Below are positions 45,901 through 55,171 of a stretch of DNA of 64,000 bases, one piece after another; the stretch's first letter is position 1, and each line of letters starts with the position of its first letter. The position numbers and the translations under genes are program-made. This DNA comes from Botrytis cinerea B05.10 (taxonomy: Eukaryota; Ascomycota; Leotiomycetes; Helotiales; Sclerotiniaceae): positions 868,001-932,000 of the forward strand of contig NC_037320.1 of assembly GCF_000143535.2 (NCBI RefSeq). The letters run 5' to 3'. Under the pieces are notes generated by a model. It saw nothing but the letters and a program-made list of their open reading frames with translations, ran no database searches and was not told the origin of the DNA.

Positions 45901-47771
45901 CCCGCCTGGAGAACTCCGAGTATGCTGATCAGAGTCCAGCAAGACTTCTCGTGAGCTATGGGCACCAGAATCTCTGGACCCACACCGGCAGCACGGAGAC
46001 GTTGAGCCAACTGCTTCGACACTAAAAGCAATTGACTGTATGAAAATTCACCATCCCATCCACAAACAGCAGGACTATCTTCCCACTTACCCATGACTGA
46101 ACGCTGCTCAATCAAAGTGTGAATGCATTCCTCGATCAAGTCAATAGGGGTAGAATGCCACTGCTGCATGATCTTAGTATCGGTTGCGGTCCACATGTTT
46201 AATTGTGACACAAGCGATGTTTGATTTGATGGCTGGAGGATCCAATTCAGCACATGAATGAATTTTTCGAGGAGTCTTTCTGCTTCCCATTGCCCCATGA
46301 TGGCTTTGCTGTAGGTTATTACATGGCGAATAGAATTTGATCCGAGGAAACATTCGAGTGATAGAGGATATTCCATGTAATCATCTCGACGTTCAGCCAA
46401 TATCTCATGGATAGGGCTGTCATCAACTTCGTCAGGCTGTATCACCAAGAGACTTTGAAAGCGGGAGGCTTGGGCTGGCCCGGAATCTCCCAAGGAGGAA
46501 ATGTGCGCCAAGCCAAGATGTTCGTGAGGTAGGCAATCCCCATATTGCGACTGTGTAGCTGATAAAGACTCTTTTGCAGTGGTGGCTTCGTTCAGTTGCA
46601 AACGTAAGGGGATAGTAGCAATCATTGGGCCAATTATACGGGCGACATCTTCACCCTCAATTGCGACGCTTCTTCCCATGCTTACCACCCCGAAAACAAC
46701 GTCGGAAACTTCATTGTAGCGCGCGAGAACAATACCCCATGCTGTCTGTATAGCCGTTGCGGCGGTGAACCCGAGATGATGCTGACTCTGGCTCCATTCA
46801 AAGTTCATCGAAACATGGGCCTGATCTCGCGGTTCGTCTGTTGTCAGCGCCCGAGGAAATGCCTGTCCCTCATATCCGTGCAAATGCTGGCACCAAAAGC
46901 CCATAGACTGACTCAAATCCATCTGCGCCAGATGTCCAGCAAAAGATGAGAAGGGAGGGTGAATAACTTCTGGATTGGTTGGATCTTGGTAGGCATCTAC
47001 CAACGCGTTAAAGATCAACCGCTGCGACCAAGCATCGTAAACAGCATGGTGGACACGCCATTGGAGTCGCCCTGGTTCTATCCAACAATAGAACAGAGGT
47101 TGTCCAAACGGGGGGTTGCTACTACCGTCTTTGACCTCTTTATTCATTGTGCCATTTTCTGAGTGAAGCACCACTTGATAGCAGGTTCCATCAGACATCT
47201 GTATAATCCGGCTGCGAAGTGCTTCGTTTGCCTCGACCACCCTTTTCCACGCAGCCTCTACTTGGGTAACTGGCCAGTCGCTCGGCAATTTAAAGCTTTG
47301 TTGGGCCCAATATAGGTCATGTTGCTGGGCTGTAAGGACTACGAGGCCCATCTGCATCGGCGTACAGGGAAATAGGCGCACTATCTCTGACTCAGAAATG
47401 TGACATTGTTGCACCGCTGAGGAGAGAACCTCGTGCTGCGAGGATTCAGGGATTTGAATGAATCGGGTAGGTACTGCGTCATCGGAGCGTTCGATTTGTT
47501 TCACTTCTAGAAGTGATTGCTCTAAAACAGCTCTAACCATCTCCGAGAATTGGGGATGACGAAGCATGAGATTCACGTTCAGGGCTATTCCAGCTTGCTG
47601 TACCAGCCGCGCTACTTTTAAAGCATCTATAGAGTCCCCACCTAGTGCAAAGAAGTTGGAGTCCGGTTCAACATCTTCATCGTCTAAACTGAGGATCTGG
47701 CACCAGGAACCTTTGATGAGGTCATGAGGAGACTGGATTTCAAGCACCGAAGTTTCGCCGATACTTCCCAT
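42939..47771 (-). CDS. NRPS-like enzyme, T–C–A–T–R (1610 aa)
   Basis: Single-exon non-ribosomal peptide synthetase with one adenylation domain. Order: a carrier domain (L-G-G-D-S, phosphopantetheine Ser47), a condensation domain (F-P-C-T-P-M-Q-M-G-L, then H-H-A-V-Y-D-A-W-S with H241/H242 and D246), and an adenylation domain (F-T-S-G-T-T-G-V-P-K from 706; Y-G-P-S-E; Y-L-T-G-D; G-R-K-D-H-Q-V-K). A second carrier follows (A-G-L-D-S, Ser1138), then a terminal thioester reductase (G-A-T-G-Y-V-G from about 1226, Y1393-x-x-x-K1397). The Tyr/Lys pair is kept, so NADPH-dependent release as aldehyde or alcohol is expected, not Dieckmann cyclisation. Asp follows the A4 phenylalanine (S-F-D-P-S), which fits an alpha-amino acid substrate. 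The first carrier has no adenylation domain before it, so its acyl load must arrive in trans. The gene is downstream of and parallel to the methyltransferase gene. Confidence 0.92.
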   Translation of the reverse strand: MGSIGETSVLEIQSPHDLIKGSWCQILSLDDEDVEPDSNFFALGGDSIDALKVARLVQQAGIALNVNLMLRHPQFSEMVRAVLEQSLLEVKQIERSDDAVPTRFIQIPESSQHEVLSSAVQQCHISESEIVRLFPCTPMQMGLVVLTAQQHDLYWAQQSFKLPSDWPVTQVEAAWKRVVEANEALRSRIIQMSDGTCYQVVLHSENGTMNKEVKDGSSNPPFGQPLFYCWIEPGRLQWRVHHAVYDAWSQRLIFNALVDAYQDPTNPEVIHPPFSSFAGHLAQMDLSQSMGFWCQHLHGYEGQAFPRALTTDEPRDQAHVSMNFEWSQSQHHLGFTAATAIQTAWGIVLARYNEVSDVVFGVVSMGRSVAIEGEDVARIIGPMIATIPLRLQLNEATTAKESLSATQSQYGDCLPHEHLGLAHISSLGDSGPAQASRFQSLLVIQPDEVDDSPIHEILAERRDDYMEYPLSLECFLGSNSIRHVITYSKAIMGQWEAERLLEKFIHVLNWILQPSNQTSLVSQLNMWTATDTKIMQQWHSTPIDLIEECIHTLIEQRSVMGKWEDSPAVCGWDGEFSYSQLLLVSKQLAQRLRAAGVGPEILVPIAHEKSCWTLISILGVLQAGGAFVLLDSGLPVARMQTMISVVEAPLIICSEALQAKVSGLANQILCLDSLMQKELLQEQSTNHRDASFSSGVAVDNAAYAVFTSGTTGVPKAVVAEHRQVATAFHAQAMQGMFQRNRRMLQVATYSFDPSIADMLGPLFVGGVVCIPREEEVLTALAGVISRFQVDVIDITPSVANILDPLEVPNLKELRLGGEAVTAAQLKRWTKIPHFQFHNSYGPSECCVTAALTPPLHSSVNPLNFGSPVGCRMMIVHPDNCSQLVALGLVGELAIQGPIVTRGYLNNADSQKRAFVEISPYETFSEDMPPWASRIYLTGDLARFAPDGSVIFVGRKDHQVKLNGQRIELGEIEATATKIEGLEEAVVMIIKSNSRAELVLVAQWKKDLISQSEGIQDGKISRINSLQEMKILNLPDVSAVILRQLSVMLPPFMVPAVCLLTDCLPLSLTGKTDRKGLQHWIEQQDLSPWRKSIATATIPASDTVARQLSELLEPLLPDGSIEDPQNPPDFAPVSAGLDSIRMVSFVRAINRTFGILLPLSRIPRTMLLTELAITVKELQFRKDTNKEEMMEIEDIEPMLRDLQRGVSCHFASGPTPSSAIQNVFLTGATGYVGTAILQRLLYTSSLQRAYLLVRADDAATGLERVRAAAIKAGWWDETLHSSKIKVWVGDLSKPKLGLNSSQWEQLRGCNTPTNDSQITGIIHNGALVHWQYSYSELRAANVDSTTQLVSIVTQNPHIARLEYISGGAQWDPSEEDSVFSTSTLQQKLHETNGYGQSKLIAEQVVAATAALQKPEEISGSRLGILNPALIIGGPSHGHAANLDDLIWRLISACVLVGEYYPEPEEWIYISRAEDVAQMTVDALINPTVTRKQRKMLNGIRVRIFWEAVNAALDTPLQASQSYSVWLGKLNESLSEFGDEHPCWPVINVIETMGPGLLSSPTPAWTEANDWEEMERVMAHAVALNVKYLQDLGYLGRTWSGKDFPGGFRRRG

Positions 47772-47847
47772 AGTGAATAACAGTATGCGGACTCAAAGGG
47801 AGTTGAAAAGGACATGTAATTTGTGCAAAAAGGTGAAGAGGGAGTGT

Positions 47848-47856
47848 TTATATATA
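47848..47856 (-). promoter_or_regulatory. TATA-like element of the NRPS gene
   Basis: On the minus strand the sequence TATATATAA lies about 80 bases before the NRPS start codon at 47771, a suitable distance for a TATA element with a short leader. Confidence 0.4.
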
Positions 47857-47979
47857 CTTTAAACCGCTCTGATCGGCAATTCATTTTACGTGTCGGGAAT
47901 TAATAAGCCATTTGTGCACTCCAGTGCTTATTGGCACGAAAACTTCATATTGAATTTATTGACATACAGCTGCAGAACC

Positions 47980-48825
47980 TCAAAAGCCCACTACGAATAA
48001 TGTATCTACCTCCTGGGGAATTATTTCCAGTACTCGTAAGCCAGCTCCAGCAACCAATTCTCTCAATTCTTTTTCGGTCCATACACGAAACAAAGCTGTG
48101 TCCAGATTCTTCTCGATTAATGTTTCATCCTTCCAGACCTCAATGTCTCTGACCACACGCCAAATATTTCCCTGAACGCCATTTTCTACCACCTTCTCCC
48201 GATAAACTACACCTGGAAACTCGACACTGGAATGTTCACTAGGAGGCAACGGATCTGTTATATCCTTATCCAGACCCAACTCTGGGTCTGCAATGAGTTT
48301 GCTCACAACCGAGATATGAGCTATTCCTGTTCTCGGAGTCAGGATATGAGCCACCTCTTCTAAAAACTTCTCAGGTTGACCTGGTTGATAGAAGTGCGAA
48401 ATGCTTCCGAAACCAACCGTGAGAAGGTCAACCTTTTTGCTTTGGAAGGTAGGAAGGGAGGACATATCCAGCGCTGAGCCCAGAAGCCAAATTATGCTTT
48501 GACAGCCAGCTTGAACAGGTAGTTTTGAATTAATTTTTTCCGCTCGCGCAATCATATGGGGTTCATTGTCGAGTCCAATGAACTCCACATTGGCGAGTGA
48601 AATACCAGGCTGATCTTTCGCATAGCTTGTGATTGCCTGAATCAGACGGCCAGTGCCAGTGCAAGCATCAAGCACAAGAATGTGTGAGGATGGTGCCTTA
48701 GAGACCATCTGGACGAGCGCTTTTGAGTTGTAGCTAGTGTCATTGCGTGTGCCTGTCCAAATGTCGTAGTATTCGGCCAGATAGGTCGAATCATAGCAAG
48801 TACTTTCCCGTACGGTGGAGCCCAT
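47980..48825 (-). CDS. class I SAM-dependent methyltransferase (281 aa)
   Basis: Rossmann-fold methyltransferase, probably acting on O, N or C of the cluster product. I place the start at the ATG at 48825 (M-G-S-T-V-R-E), because homology-like content begins there. The frame stays open 32 codons further upstream, but that segment is hydrophobic and unlike the family. Motif I is I-L-V-L-D-A-C-T-G-T-G-R (about 49–60), the acidic ribose-binding end of strand 2 is F-I-G-L-D-N-E-P, and the post-I region has L-L-T-V-G-F-G-S-I-S-H. The C-terminal half (W-R-V-V-R-D-I-E-V-W) suits small-molecule methyltransferases of fungal clusters. It has the same orientation as the NRPS gene 208 bases downstream. 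Acceptor unknown. Confidence 0.85.
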   Translation of the reverse strand: MGSTVRESTCYDSTYLAEYYDIWTGTRNDTSYNSKALVQMVSKAPSSHILVLDACTGTGRLIQAITSYAKDQPGISLANVEFIGLDNEPHMIARAEKINSKLPVQAGCQSIIWLLGSALDMSSLPTFQSKKVDLLTVGFGSISHFYQPGQPEKFLEEVAHILTPRTGIAHISVVSKLIADPELGLDKDITDPLPPSEHSSVEFPGVVYREKVVENGVQGNIWRVVRDIEVWKDETLIEKNLDTALFRVWTEKELRELVAGAGLRVLEIIPQEVDTLFVVGF

Positions 48826-50355
48826 CTTTGTGGAATTGAACAGAGGTGCAAAGATTGTTTGAGAAGCGTGGTTGAGAAAACAGAAAAGGATAGGACAGCT
48901 AATGGTACTTCCAATTCTCAATTCATCGCTTTATCAGTGATCAGTGATGAATATGCAGTGGTTACCGGCTGCATATGTAGGTTCCACCACATTCGAGTCA
49001 TGAATCACATATGGTGGTAGTAGTGACTATGTATCAGTTTTAGGGTATTTTGTGAAACAATTCCTGATCATTGAACATCGTGATATTTATTTAATGTCGT
49101 TATTTTTTACGGCAAATTACTCTCATACCCTAAAACTCAGAAATAATTTACTTTTATGCTTTTTAGATTCTATAATAAACAATAATAGGGTAGATTCTAT
49201 AATAAAGTAATTTGTGATTTTTATATCTTCTTCAAATGTAGAATTTAGTTTCAAAAGGTTATAATCTATTTATTTGATTATAAAATCTATCATAGATTAT
49301 ATTATAAAATCTAAAAGGCATGAGAGTAAATTTTTTTCAAAGATTAGGGTATGAGAGTAATTGAATGACATTCGAGGGGCATGATAGTAATTTTCCGTAT
49401 TTTTTAATACCGTGTGTTCATACTGAGTTAATGAGGCCTGTAAGTCTCGTAGATTATAATTTTATAGTACAGCTTCTAGTCACTAGTTTAATATGTTATA
49501 TTATGTAGTTTTATAATTTATTAAATTTACGAGCATTCAAAGATTATGTAATTATAGAAGAAGAGAGAAGTTAAATTTAATATTTAATAATATTGTGAAT
49601 TAATTAAATAAAATTTTATTTACTAACAAATTATAGATTAATTAATTGTAAATTGAATTTAAAATATCAATTTGAGAAGAAACAAAATTGTGCAAGATGT
49701 GGGGACATCGGTTGTAATTCAAGTCGATAGTTTATCGTCTTTACACTGATGGTAGACAGGGGATTTGGGTGTGGGGAAATAGAGGGGAGCTGAGGGGTGC
49801 AGAAATCTAGATTAGACAAGGGCAGGCGAATCACCTGACAGGATCTGACTCAAGCATATCATTCTTCAACTTAACATTACATCGCACAGAATGCGACATG
49901 TCAATGTAACATAATTATGCGAAGACAATATCAAATTGTTTCAGGGACTTACACAACCCAATTTTCGTGATGGACGGAATCTGCACCTTAGGACGGTATC
50001 GCGCAGTAAGTTTGAGAAGCAGAAGAGTAACTAGGCGGCCAGATCATCCTACATTCTTCATTTATGCGTTAAGTAAGTTGAAAGATAGATCGTGCATGAT
50101 ATTGCCACCGACAGCTCTATGCAGGAATGGAACACGCATTGCGTGAGACATGCAATGCAGAGATACTTGAGCTGTGTTTACAAAGAACACGTCATCTGGA
50201 GACTTATAGATGAGTTTTGTGGCACCTGCCGTTCGTGATAGTCCATAACAACGTGGCTTCATACTCGTACAGGAAGCCCAAGGTGTTGGATTTCTACTCT
50301 CTCGACAGGTTTCAGTTTCCTTCTCAATCAGTCTACTCAAGTAAGAAAAGTGACG
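48826..50355. other. divergent intergenic region with TIR element and AT-rich block
   Basis: Separates the methyltransferase (minus) from the short-chain dehydrogenase (plus). It contains a 292 bp TIR element and a strongly AT-rich block at about 49430–49690, but no gene. The right end (about 49900–50355) should contain the promoter of the dehydrogenase. Confidence 0.5.
49108..49399. mobile_element. 292 bp MITE-like element with TA ends and internal repeats
   Basis: The left end (from 49108, TACGGCAAATTACTCTCATA) pairs with the reverse complement of the right end (up to 49399, TACGGAAAATTACTATCATG). The right arm carries a second copy of the ATTACTCTCATACCCTA word 37 bases further in. That inner copy pairs with the left arm over about 54 bases, through to CTTTTTAGA. 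There is TA at each end and no coding capacity. It is a different family from the element at 36830. Confidence 0.7.
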
Positions 50356-51268
50356 ATGACTTCGTTTAACCTCCCCCCCAATATCTCACTCAAGGGAAAA
50401 GCCGCTATAGTTACTGGTGGTTCCCGTGGAATCGGAGCTGGCATTGCTCTTGAACTCGCTCAGCGCGGTGCCAACGTTGCCATTGTGTACCACTCCGATA
50501 AGAGTACCCCGGCAGCTCAGAAAGTCGCAAGCCAAATCCGTGAATTTGGCAGTGTGGCTTCTCTGGTGCAAGTTGACCTTGCGACACTGGACGCTGGACG
50601 TCGTGTTATTGACCAGGCTCTGCAAGGACTCAATGTCAAAAAAATTGATATTCTCGTCAACAATGCTGCGTCATATCCTCCATTCTTACCAGTTTTAGAA
50701 CTGGATGGGAAATTATTTGATCAGTAAGTATCTAGAATGATCCCTTTGAACATATCATTTCGTTTTTGGAACTAACAGTTCTATCAAGTGAATACATGGT
50801 CAACGTGCGCGCACCACATCTTCTTGTCCAGGCACTGCTCCCTCATATCGCTGAAAAGGATGGCCGAGTAATCAATATGTTTGTACTTCTGATCCTCTAT
50901 TTGATGACAAGCGACTTACAGAACGTTGCAGATCATCCGGGCTATCTCGCATAGGTATCAGTAATCTCTCCCTATACGCATCCACCAAAGCTGCCTTGGA
51001 ATGTCTGGGACGCCAGTGGGCGCATGAGCTCGCCTGTCCCTACAAGATGACGGTCAATAATTTGGCCTTGGGCGAGATTGACACTACTGTCGAGGGGGGA
51101 GAAATTCCTGATGAATTCCGAGATGCACAGGTCAATGGGCCGAGTGCGGCAAAACGTCACGGTAGCGTTGGAGAGGTGGCTAATGTTGTAGCCTTCCTAG
51201 CTAGCTCTGGCGCCAGTTGGATCAACGGAAATACAGTTTCAGTCAGTGGTGGTCATGTTTACATTTAA
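50356..51268 (+). CDS. short-chain dehydrogenase/reductase (264 aa, 3 exons)
   Basis: Classical SDR, NAD(P)H-dependent ketoreductase/alcohol dehydrogenase. Exons 50356–50723, 50789–50878 and 50932–51268 join in frame to 264 residues. The cofactor motif T-G-G-S-R-G-I-G is at residues 20–27 and N-N-A-A near 103. The catalytic serine lies in I-N-I-S-S-G-L-S, and Y-A-S-T-K supplies Tyr and Lys. V-S-V-S-G-G-H near the C-terminus is typical. The ATG at 50356 was chosen over in-frame non-ATG codons just upstream. It may reduce a ketone, or an aldehyde released by the NRPS reductase domain, which is inference from cluster context. Confidence 0.88.
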
Positions 51269-51934
51269 ACGAGATATGGTGGGAGGAATAGTCTAAGACA
51301 ACGGGATGACTGGGCTAAGCCCAATTGGGTGAGGCCATCTGTTTATTTTGTGGGTCTACTCGGCTCGGTGATGTTTTTGATGAGCTTCTTGTCAAAATCA
51401 AGCAAATCTCATATAGTTTAAAATTCAATGCCAATTCAATTTTACAACATGAGTTCATGAAAAACTTCAATATCGATAATTTCCTAGGTTAAACTTTGAT
51501 ATCATTTTTCAGTTATCATTTATTCAACATATCTACAAAGTTATATGATTAATTCTACTTTCCTTACGGAGTTTTGGTGACTTCGATTACATTGCCGGGC
51601 CCACACCAAAAAGCAAGACCGAGTACAGAAAACCAATTGTGATCAACGATAGGTACTTGAAGGGCTCATCTACCAACCGAATGCCCTGTCAGTTAACTAG
51701 AGCATGCCATTAATAGGTGGGTTATTCCATGTCTCCACTTCATAAGGATTTAAAAAAAGACGGCTGCAGGCGGGCGCCGCGGGGTTAAACTCTTTCTTGT
51801 TTAGTTCGCATAGGCAATTGGGATAGTGCATATTGATCATAGTTGCATATGCAATCTACATAGTGGATATTGGTCATCGAATTTACTACTCTCAAGACTA
51901 AAGAACACACAAAGAACACGTAGAGACAGTGATG
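51269..51934. other. convergent intergenic region in cluster
   Basis: Lies between the 3' ends of the dehydrogenase and the acyl-CoA ligase. It contains a TTGCATATGCAA palindrome at about 51842–51853. No gene or RNA is seen. Confidence 0.45.
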
Positions 51935-53593
51935 TCATTGGTTGGACTTCTGTTCCCAGGCTCGAAGTTCATGTCGCTGCACTTTCCCGGTGACAGTTCG
52001 AGGTAATTTAGCGCCACGTATGAATTCAATGACTCGGGGACATTTGTAGGGTGCACTGTTGTTCAGACAATGCTGGCGAAGTTCGACCTGCAGCTTTCGG
52101 GGGGCTTTAGTCTCATATTCCTGGTTTAAGACAACATAGGCCTTAATAATAGACCCACGTTCTTCATCTGGAATCCCAACCACCGCTGATTCTAGTACCC
52201 CCGGATGGCTCTGCAAAACCGCTTCAACTTCACTGGGTCCAATGCGATACCCCGAGCAATTAATAATGTCATCTTTCCGGGCCTTGAACCAGAAGTAGCC
52301 CTCCTCATCCTGGTAAGCTCGATCTCCTGTTAGATAATATTCCTTACCCGCTGCACTTCGTACGATGGGCCGAGTAACAACACCTTCTTCATTCATGTAG
52401 CCATTGAAGACGTCATATATAGAATCCTTGCAGTCAGAAACACATACTCCGATGGCACCTTCCTCTCCAATCACTACCGGCTCCGCGTCATCGCTTAAGA
52501 TCTCCAGAGGAATACCTGGGAGAGGTCGCCCCATGGAGCCTGGCCGCTGGCTCTCTATGGTTTCAGTGCAGAGGAAAACTGTCTCTGTCAAACCATAGCC
52601 ATTCAAAATTGTTGCCCCCCGCGTCATCTCTCCCCAGGCCTTGATCACAGTGCTTTCGATTGTCTCGCCAGCACTGATGCAAATTCTGATCATCTGTGGA
52701 GGATGTGAAGCAGCAAACTCCCGACTTTGAGGCGTGACTAATTGCCTATAGGCTGTGGGGGTCGCACAAAAGTTGGTGACAGGATATTCATGCATGATTC
52801 GAAGGGTATGAATGGGGTCGAACATCTGGCTGGGCGTTTCGTCAACCAGTAGTGCAGCCCCGTGATTCCATGCGGCAAATACAGCCCATGAGCCTTTTAC
52901 CCAGCCGACCTCTGAGAGACTCCAGAACAAGCTACCGGGAGAAAGCTGGCACCAGTGTTCTCCGGCGATTTTGCTACTCAGAGCTAGAGAAATTTGGTTG
53001 TGCTGAGCGGTTTTGGGTTCCCCAGTCGTGCCGGATGTGAAATAAAGGACGGCAGGGGAGTTTGCCACTGAATTGATCGTAGTGTCCACTAAATTTGCCT
53101 GACCTGTTGCCACCAAGACCGAGTAGTCGATTGCATCAGTGATCCTATCATCATATCCGATCTGAATCATGTGCTGTAGCGTAGCGAGACGGGGTTTGAT
53201 AGGCAAAACCTTTTCCACCTGGACAAGGTCGCCGATGAATGCTTTGGCATGAACTTTCTGAATGCGATGTTCCAGATCTAAGCCAGAGAGTCCACTAGCG
53301 ACAGGGCAGATAATAATTCCACTGCGGAGGCAGGCACATAGAATCTCATACCAGTCTCTGCACCGTGCTGCTGAAATCACTATGGTGTCACCTGGTCGAA
53401 TCCCTAGCTCATAAAAGGCCGATGCAACTTGTATAGAGCGCTCACTCAGCTCACGATAAGATACATCTTTGCGCCTTTTCTGTGTGACTAGAACCAATGC
53501 GGGAGAGTCTCCACGGCGTTGACTCCATTGATCAACAACTTCGCGCACGAAGTTGAATTGAGGGGGCTTGAGCTCTGAGTGGAGTTGGGTCAT
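51935..53593 (-). CDS. acyl-CoA synthetase, medium-chain-like (552 aa)
   Basis: ANL-superfamily adenylating enzyme most like medium-chain acyl-CoA synthetases (ACSM). It activates a carboxylic acid to acyl-AMP and then transfers it to CoA or another thiol. Single exon. The phosphate-binding loop T-S-G-T-T-G-E-P-K is near residue 190, and N-G-Y-G-L-T-E-T near 335. Y-L-T-G-D-R-A near 420 is followed by the hinge and R-K-D-D-I-I-N-C-S-G-Y-R-I-G-P-S-E-V-E. The C-terminal catalytic lysine is in R-T-V-T-G-K-V-Q-R. All core motifs are intact. Divergent from the hydrolase gene 737 bases away. In this cluster it is the best candidate to activate a released polyketide acid and load it on the orphan first carrier of the NRPS (inference). 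Confidence 0.9.
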   Translation of the reverse strand: MTQLHSELKPPQFNFVREVVDQWSQRRGDSPALVLVTQKRRKDVSYRELSERSIQVASAFYELGIRPGDTIVISAARCRDWYEILCACLRSGIIICPVASGLSGLDLEHRIQKVHAKAFIGDLVQVEKVLPIKPRLATLQHMIQIGYDDRITDAIDYSVLVATGQANLVDTTINSVANSPAVLYFTSGTTGEPKTAQHNQISLALSSKIAGEHWCQLSPGSLFWSLSEVGWVKGSWAVFAAWNHGAALLVDETPSQMFDPIHTLRIMHEYPVTNFCATPTAYRQLVTPQSREFAASHPPQMIRICISAGETIESTVIKAWGEMTRGATILNGYGLTETVFLCTETIESQRPGSMGRPLPGIPLEILSDDAEPVVIGEEGAIGVCVSDCKDSIYDVFNGYMNEEGVVTRPIVRSAAGKEYYLTGDRAYQDEEGYFWFKARKDDIINCSGYRIGPSEVEAVLQSHPGVLESAVVGIPDEERGSIIKAYVVLNQEYETKAPRKLQVELRQHCLNNSAPYKCPRVIEFIRGAKLPRTVTGKVQRHELRAWEQKSNQ

Positions 53594-54330
53594 TTTTCCC
53601 TCGCTTCAATAATAGAGAGACGAAAAGACAATTGTGAGTTAGATGATAATGAGTTCTACTCTGGGTTTTACTGCATCTCCGAGGCTATAAATAATGAAAC
53701 TGAGTGGCTAGCTGAAGGAGAGTTTCCGTCCCTCAAGCTAAGTTGCAGGATCTGCACTTGCTGATCTAGATCGCTCATTGCTGCTGTCTATTACGGCTGA
53801 AAACAGATCTTGGACTTGCGGTGTGTTACTCATGATATATTATCTGCAAGTGATGTCGTTACAAGTCAAGGCAAGCTTTTGCAGGTTGTAGACTCTGCCA
53901 CGCGTAATGGATGCTAGTCAGGACTATAGTTTGAGCGCGGGAAGTTGATTTACACATGTATACTGCATGCGAATGTTACAGCGCGAAAATATCCTATGGT
54001 GAATACTCATTGTAACACATGAAAGTGTTTTCGGGTTGTGAAATACTAGTGTTATGTAGTGTATGGAAAAAGTATCATCTGAATTAATTAATTAATCTAT
54101 TTTCCATAGAAAGTAAAATTAAATGTAGTATCGATTGTATGTTATTTATAATTATGAATTCCATACATCAGGTTTCGGAGCAGGTACTATCGTGGGTGTC
54201 AACCAGAACTCCTAAGTATTTATCAGAAACAAACTTTAATAAAAGACAGTGAGGTATATAGAAAGGCCTCTTGTAAACGAAATAATCCCAAAGCCATTCA
54301 GACACACCCAGATCGATTCTTTTCATCACT
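53594..54330. other. divergent promoter region, ligase / hydrolase
   Basis: Shared upstream region of two divergent cluster genes. A short AT-rich block lies at about 54060–54160. The frame at 53579–53764 has no recognisable content. No transcription-factor gene is present here. Confidence 0.45.
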
Positions 54331-55171
54331 ATGCGATTCCTATGTTTGCACGGCATTGGTACTGGGAAGGCCATTCTCGAAGCCCAATTGTTCATGATCA
54401 GACGTCAACTTCCTGGTCATGAATTCGTCTTCTTTCAGGGAGACGTAGAGACTCCGCCCGCGCCAGGTCAGGAACCCCAAACAGGTCATGTATGTACCAT
54501 AAAACTGACAGCCACAAATAGGAGTCGAAATGTTCTTTCCGGGGCCATATTATTCCTACTTTACTGTTCCCTCACCAGATGCCGTACTAGCAGCGATTGA
54601 CCGCTTGGAAGACTTTATCGACTTGCAAGGTCCCTTTGATGGAATTCTTGGATTCTCGCAAGGAGCAGCACTTGCAGCCTCATACCTTCTACACGACTCT
54701 ACACGCCAGCATCCTAGAGATGACTTTCGATGTGCCGTGTTTTTCTGCGCAATTCAATGCTGGGATCTAGACAGCCCAGGATTTACACTATCATATGACG
54801 GAAAGTGTCGATCACTTGGAGGACCATCAAGCCCCCCAAAAGTGGTGTGCTCCACAGACGATATTACGAGCGTATTTGGAGCTGCCTATCATCCACTACT
54901 GAAGGGCAATTGGGATTCAGAAACGGAGCTACTGTGGCCCTTTGGAAGGTCTCCTTTGCGTTGGAGTCCCTTGGGTCGTATCGATATTCCGTCCTTGCAC
55001 GTCATTGGCTCCAAAGATATATACAGGGGTGAATCCACTGTTCTGACAACGTTCTGCACAGCGGCCAATGCTCATGTTGTGGAGACAAGTGGCGGACATG
55101 AGATTTCCCGTGACCCCGCTATGGTGCGCAATGTGTCAAATTTTCTGCAGACTGCCCCCAGCCTGGTGTAA
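54331..55171 (+). CDS. FSH1-type serine hydrolase (261 aa, 2 exons)
   Basis: Alpha/beta hydrolase of the FSH1 family. Members in fungal polyketide clusters (the LovG/AMT4/DltC-region type) release or edit acyl chains from HR-PKS carrier domains. Exons 54331–54466 and 54522–55171 join in frame. The start is M-R-F-L-C-L-H-G, the usual family beginning. The nucleophile elbow is G-F-S-Q-G (Ser near residue 89), and the acid/base pair comes from H-V-I-G-S-K-D and the C-terminal S-G-G-H-E-I. The segment F-F-P-G-P-Y-Y-S-Y-F corresponds to the lid/substrate region of FSH1 proteins. Located between the ligase and the PKS. It probably hydrolyses the polyketide thioester, which is inference from family and position. 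Confidence 0.87.
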
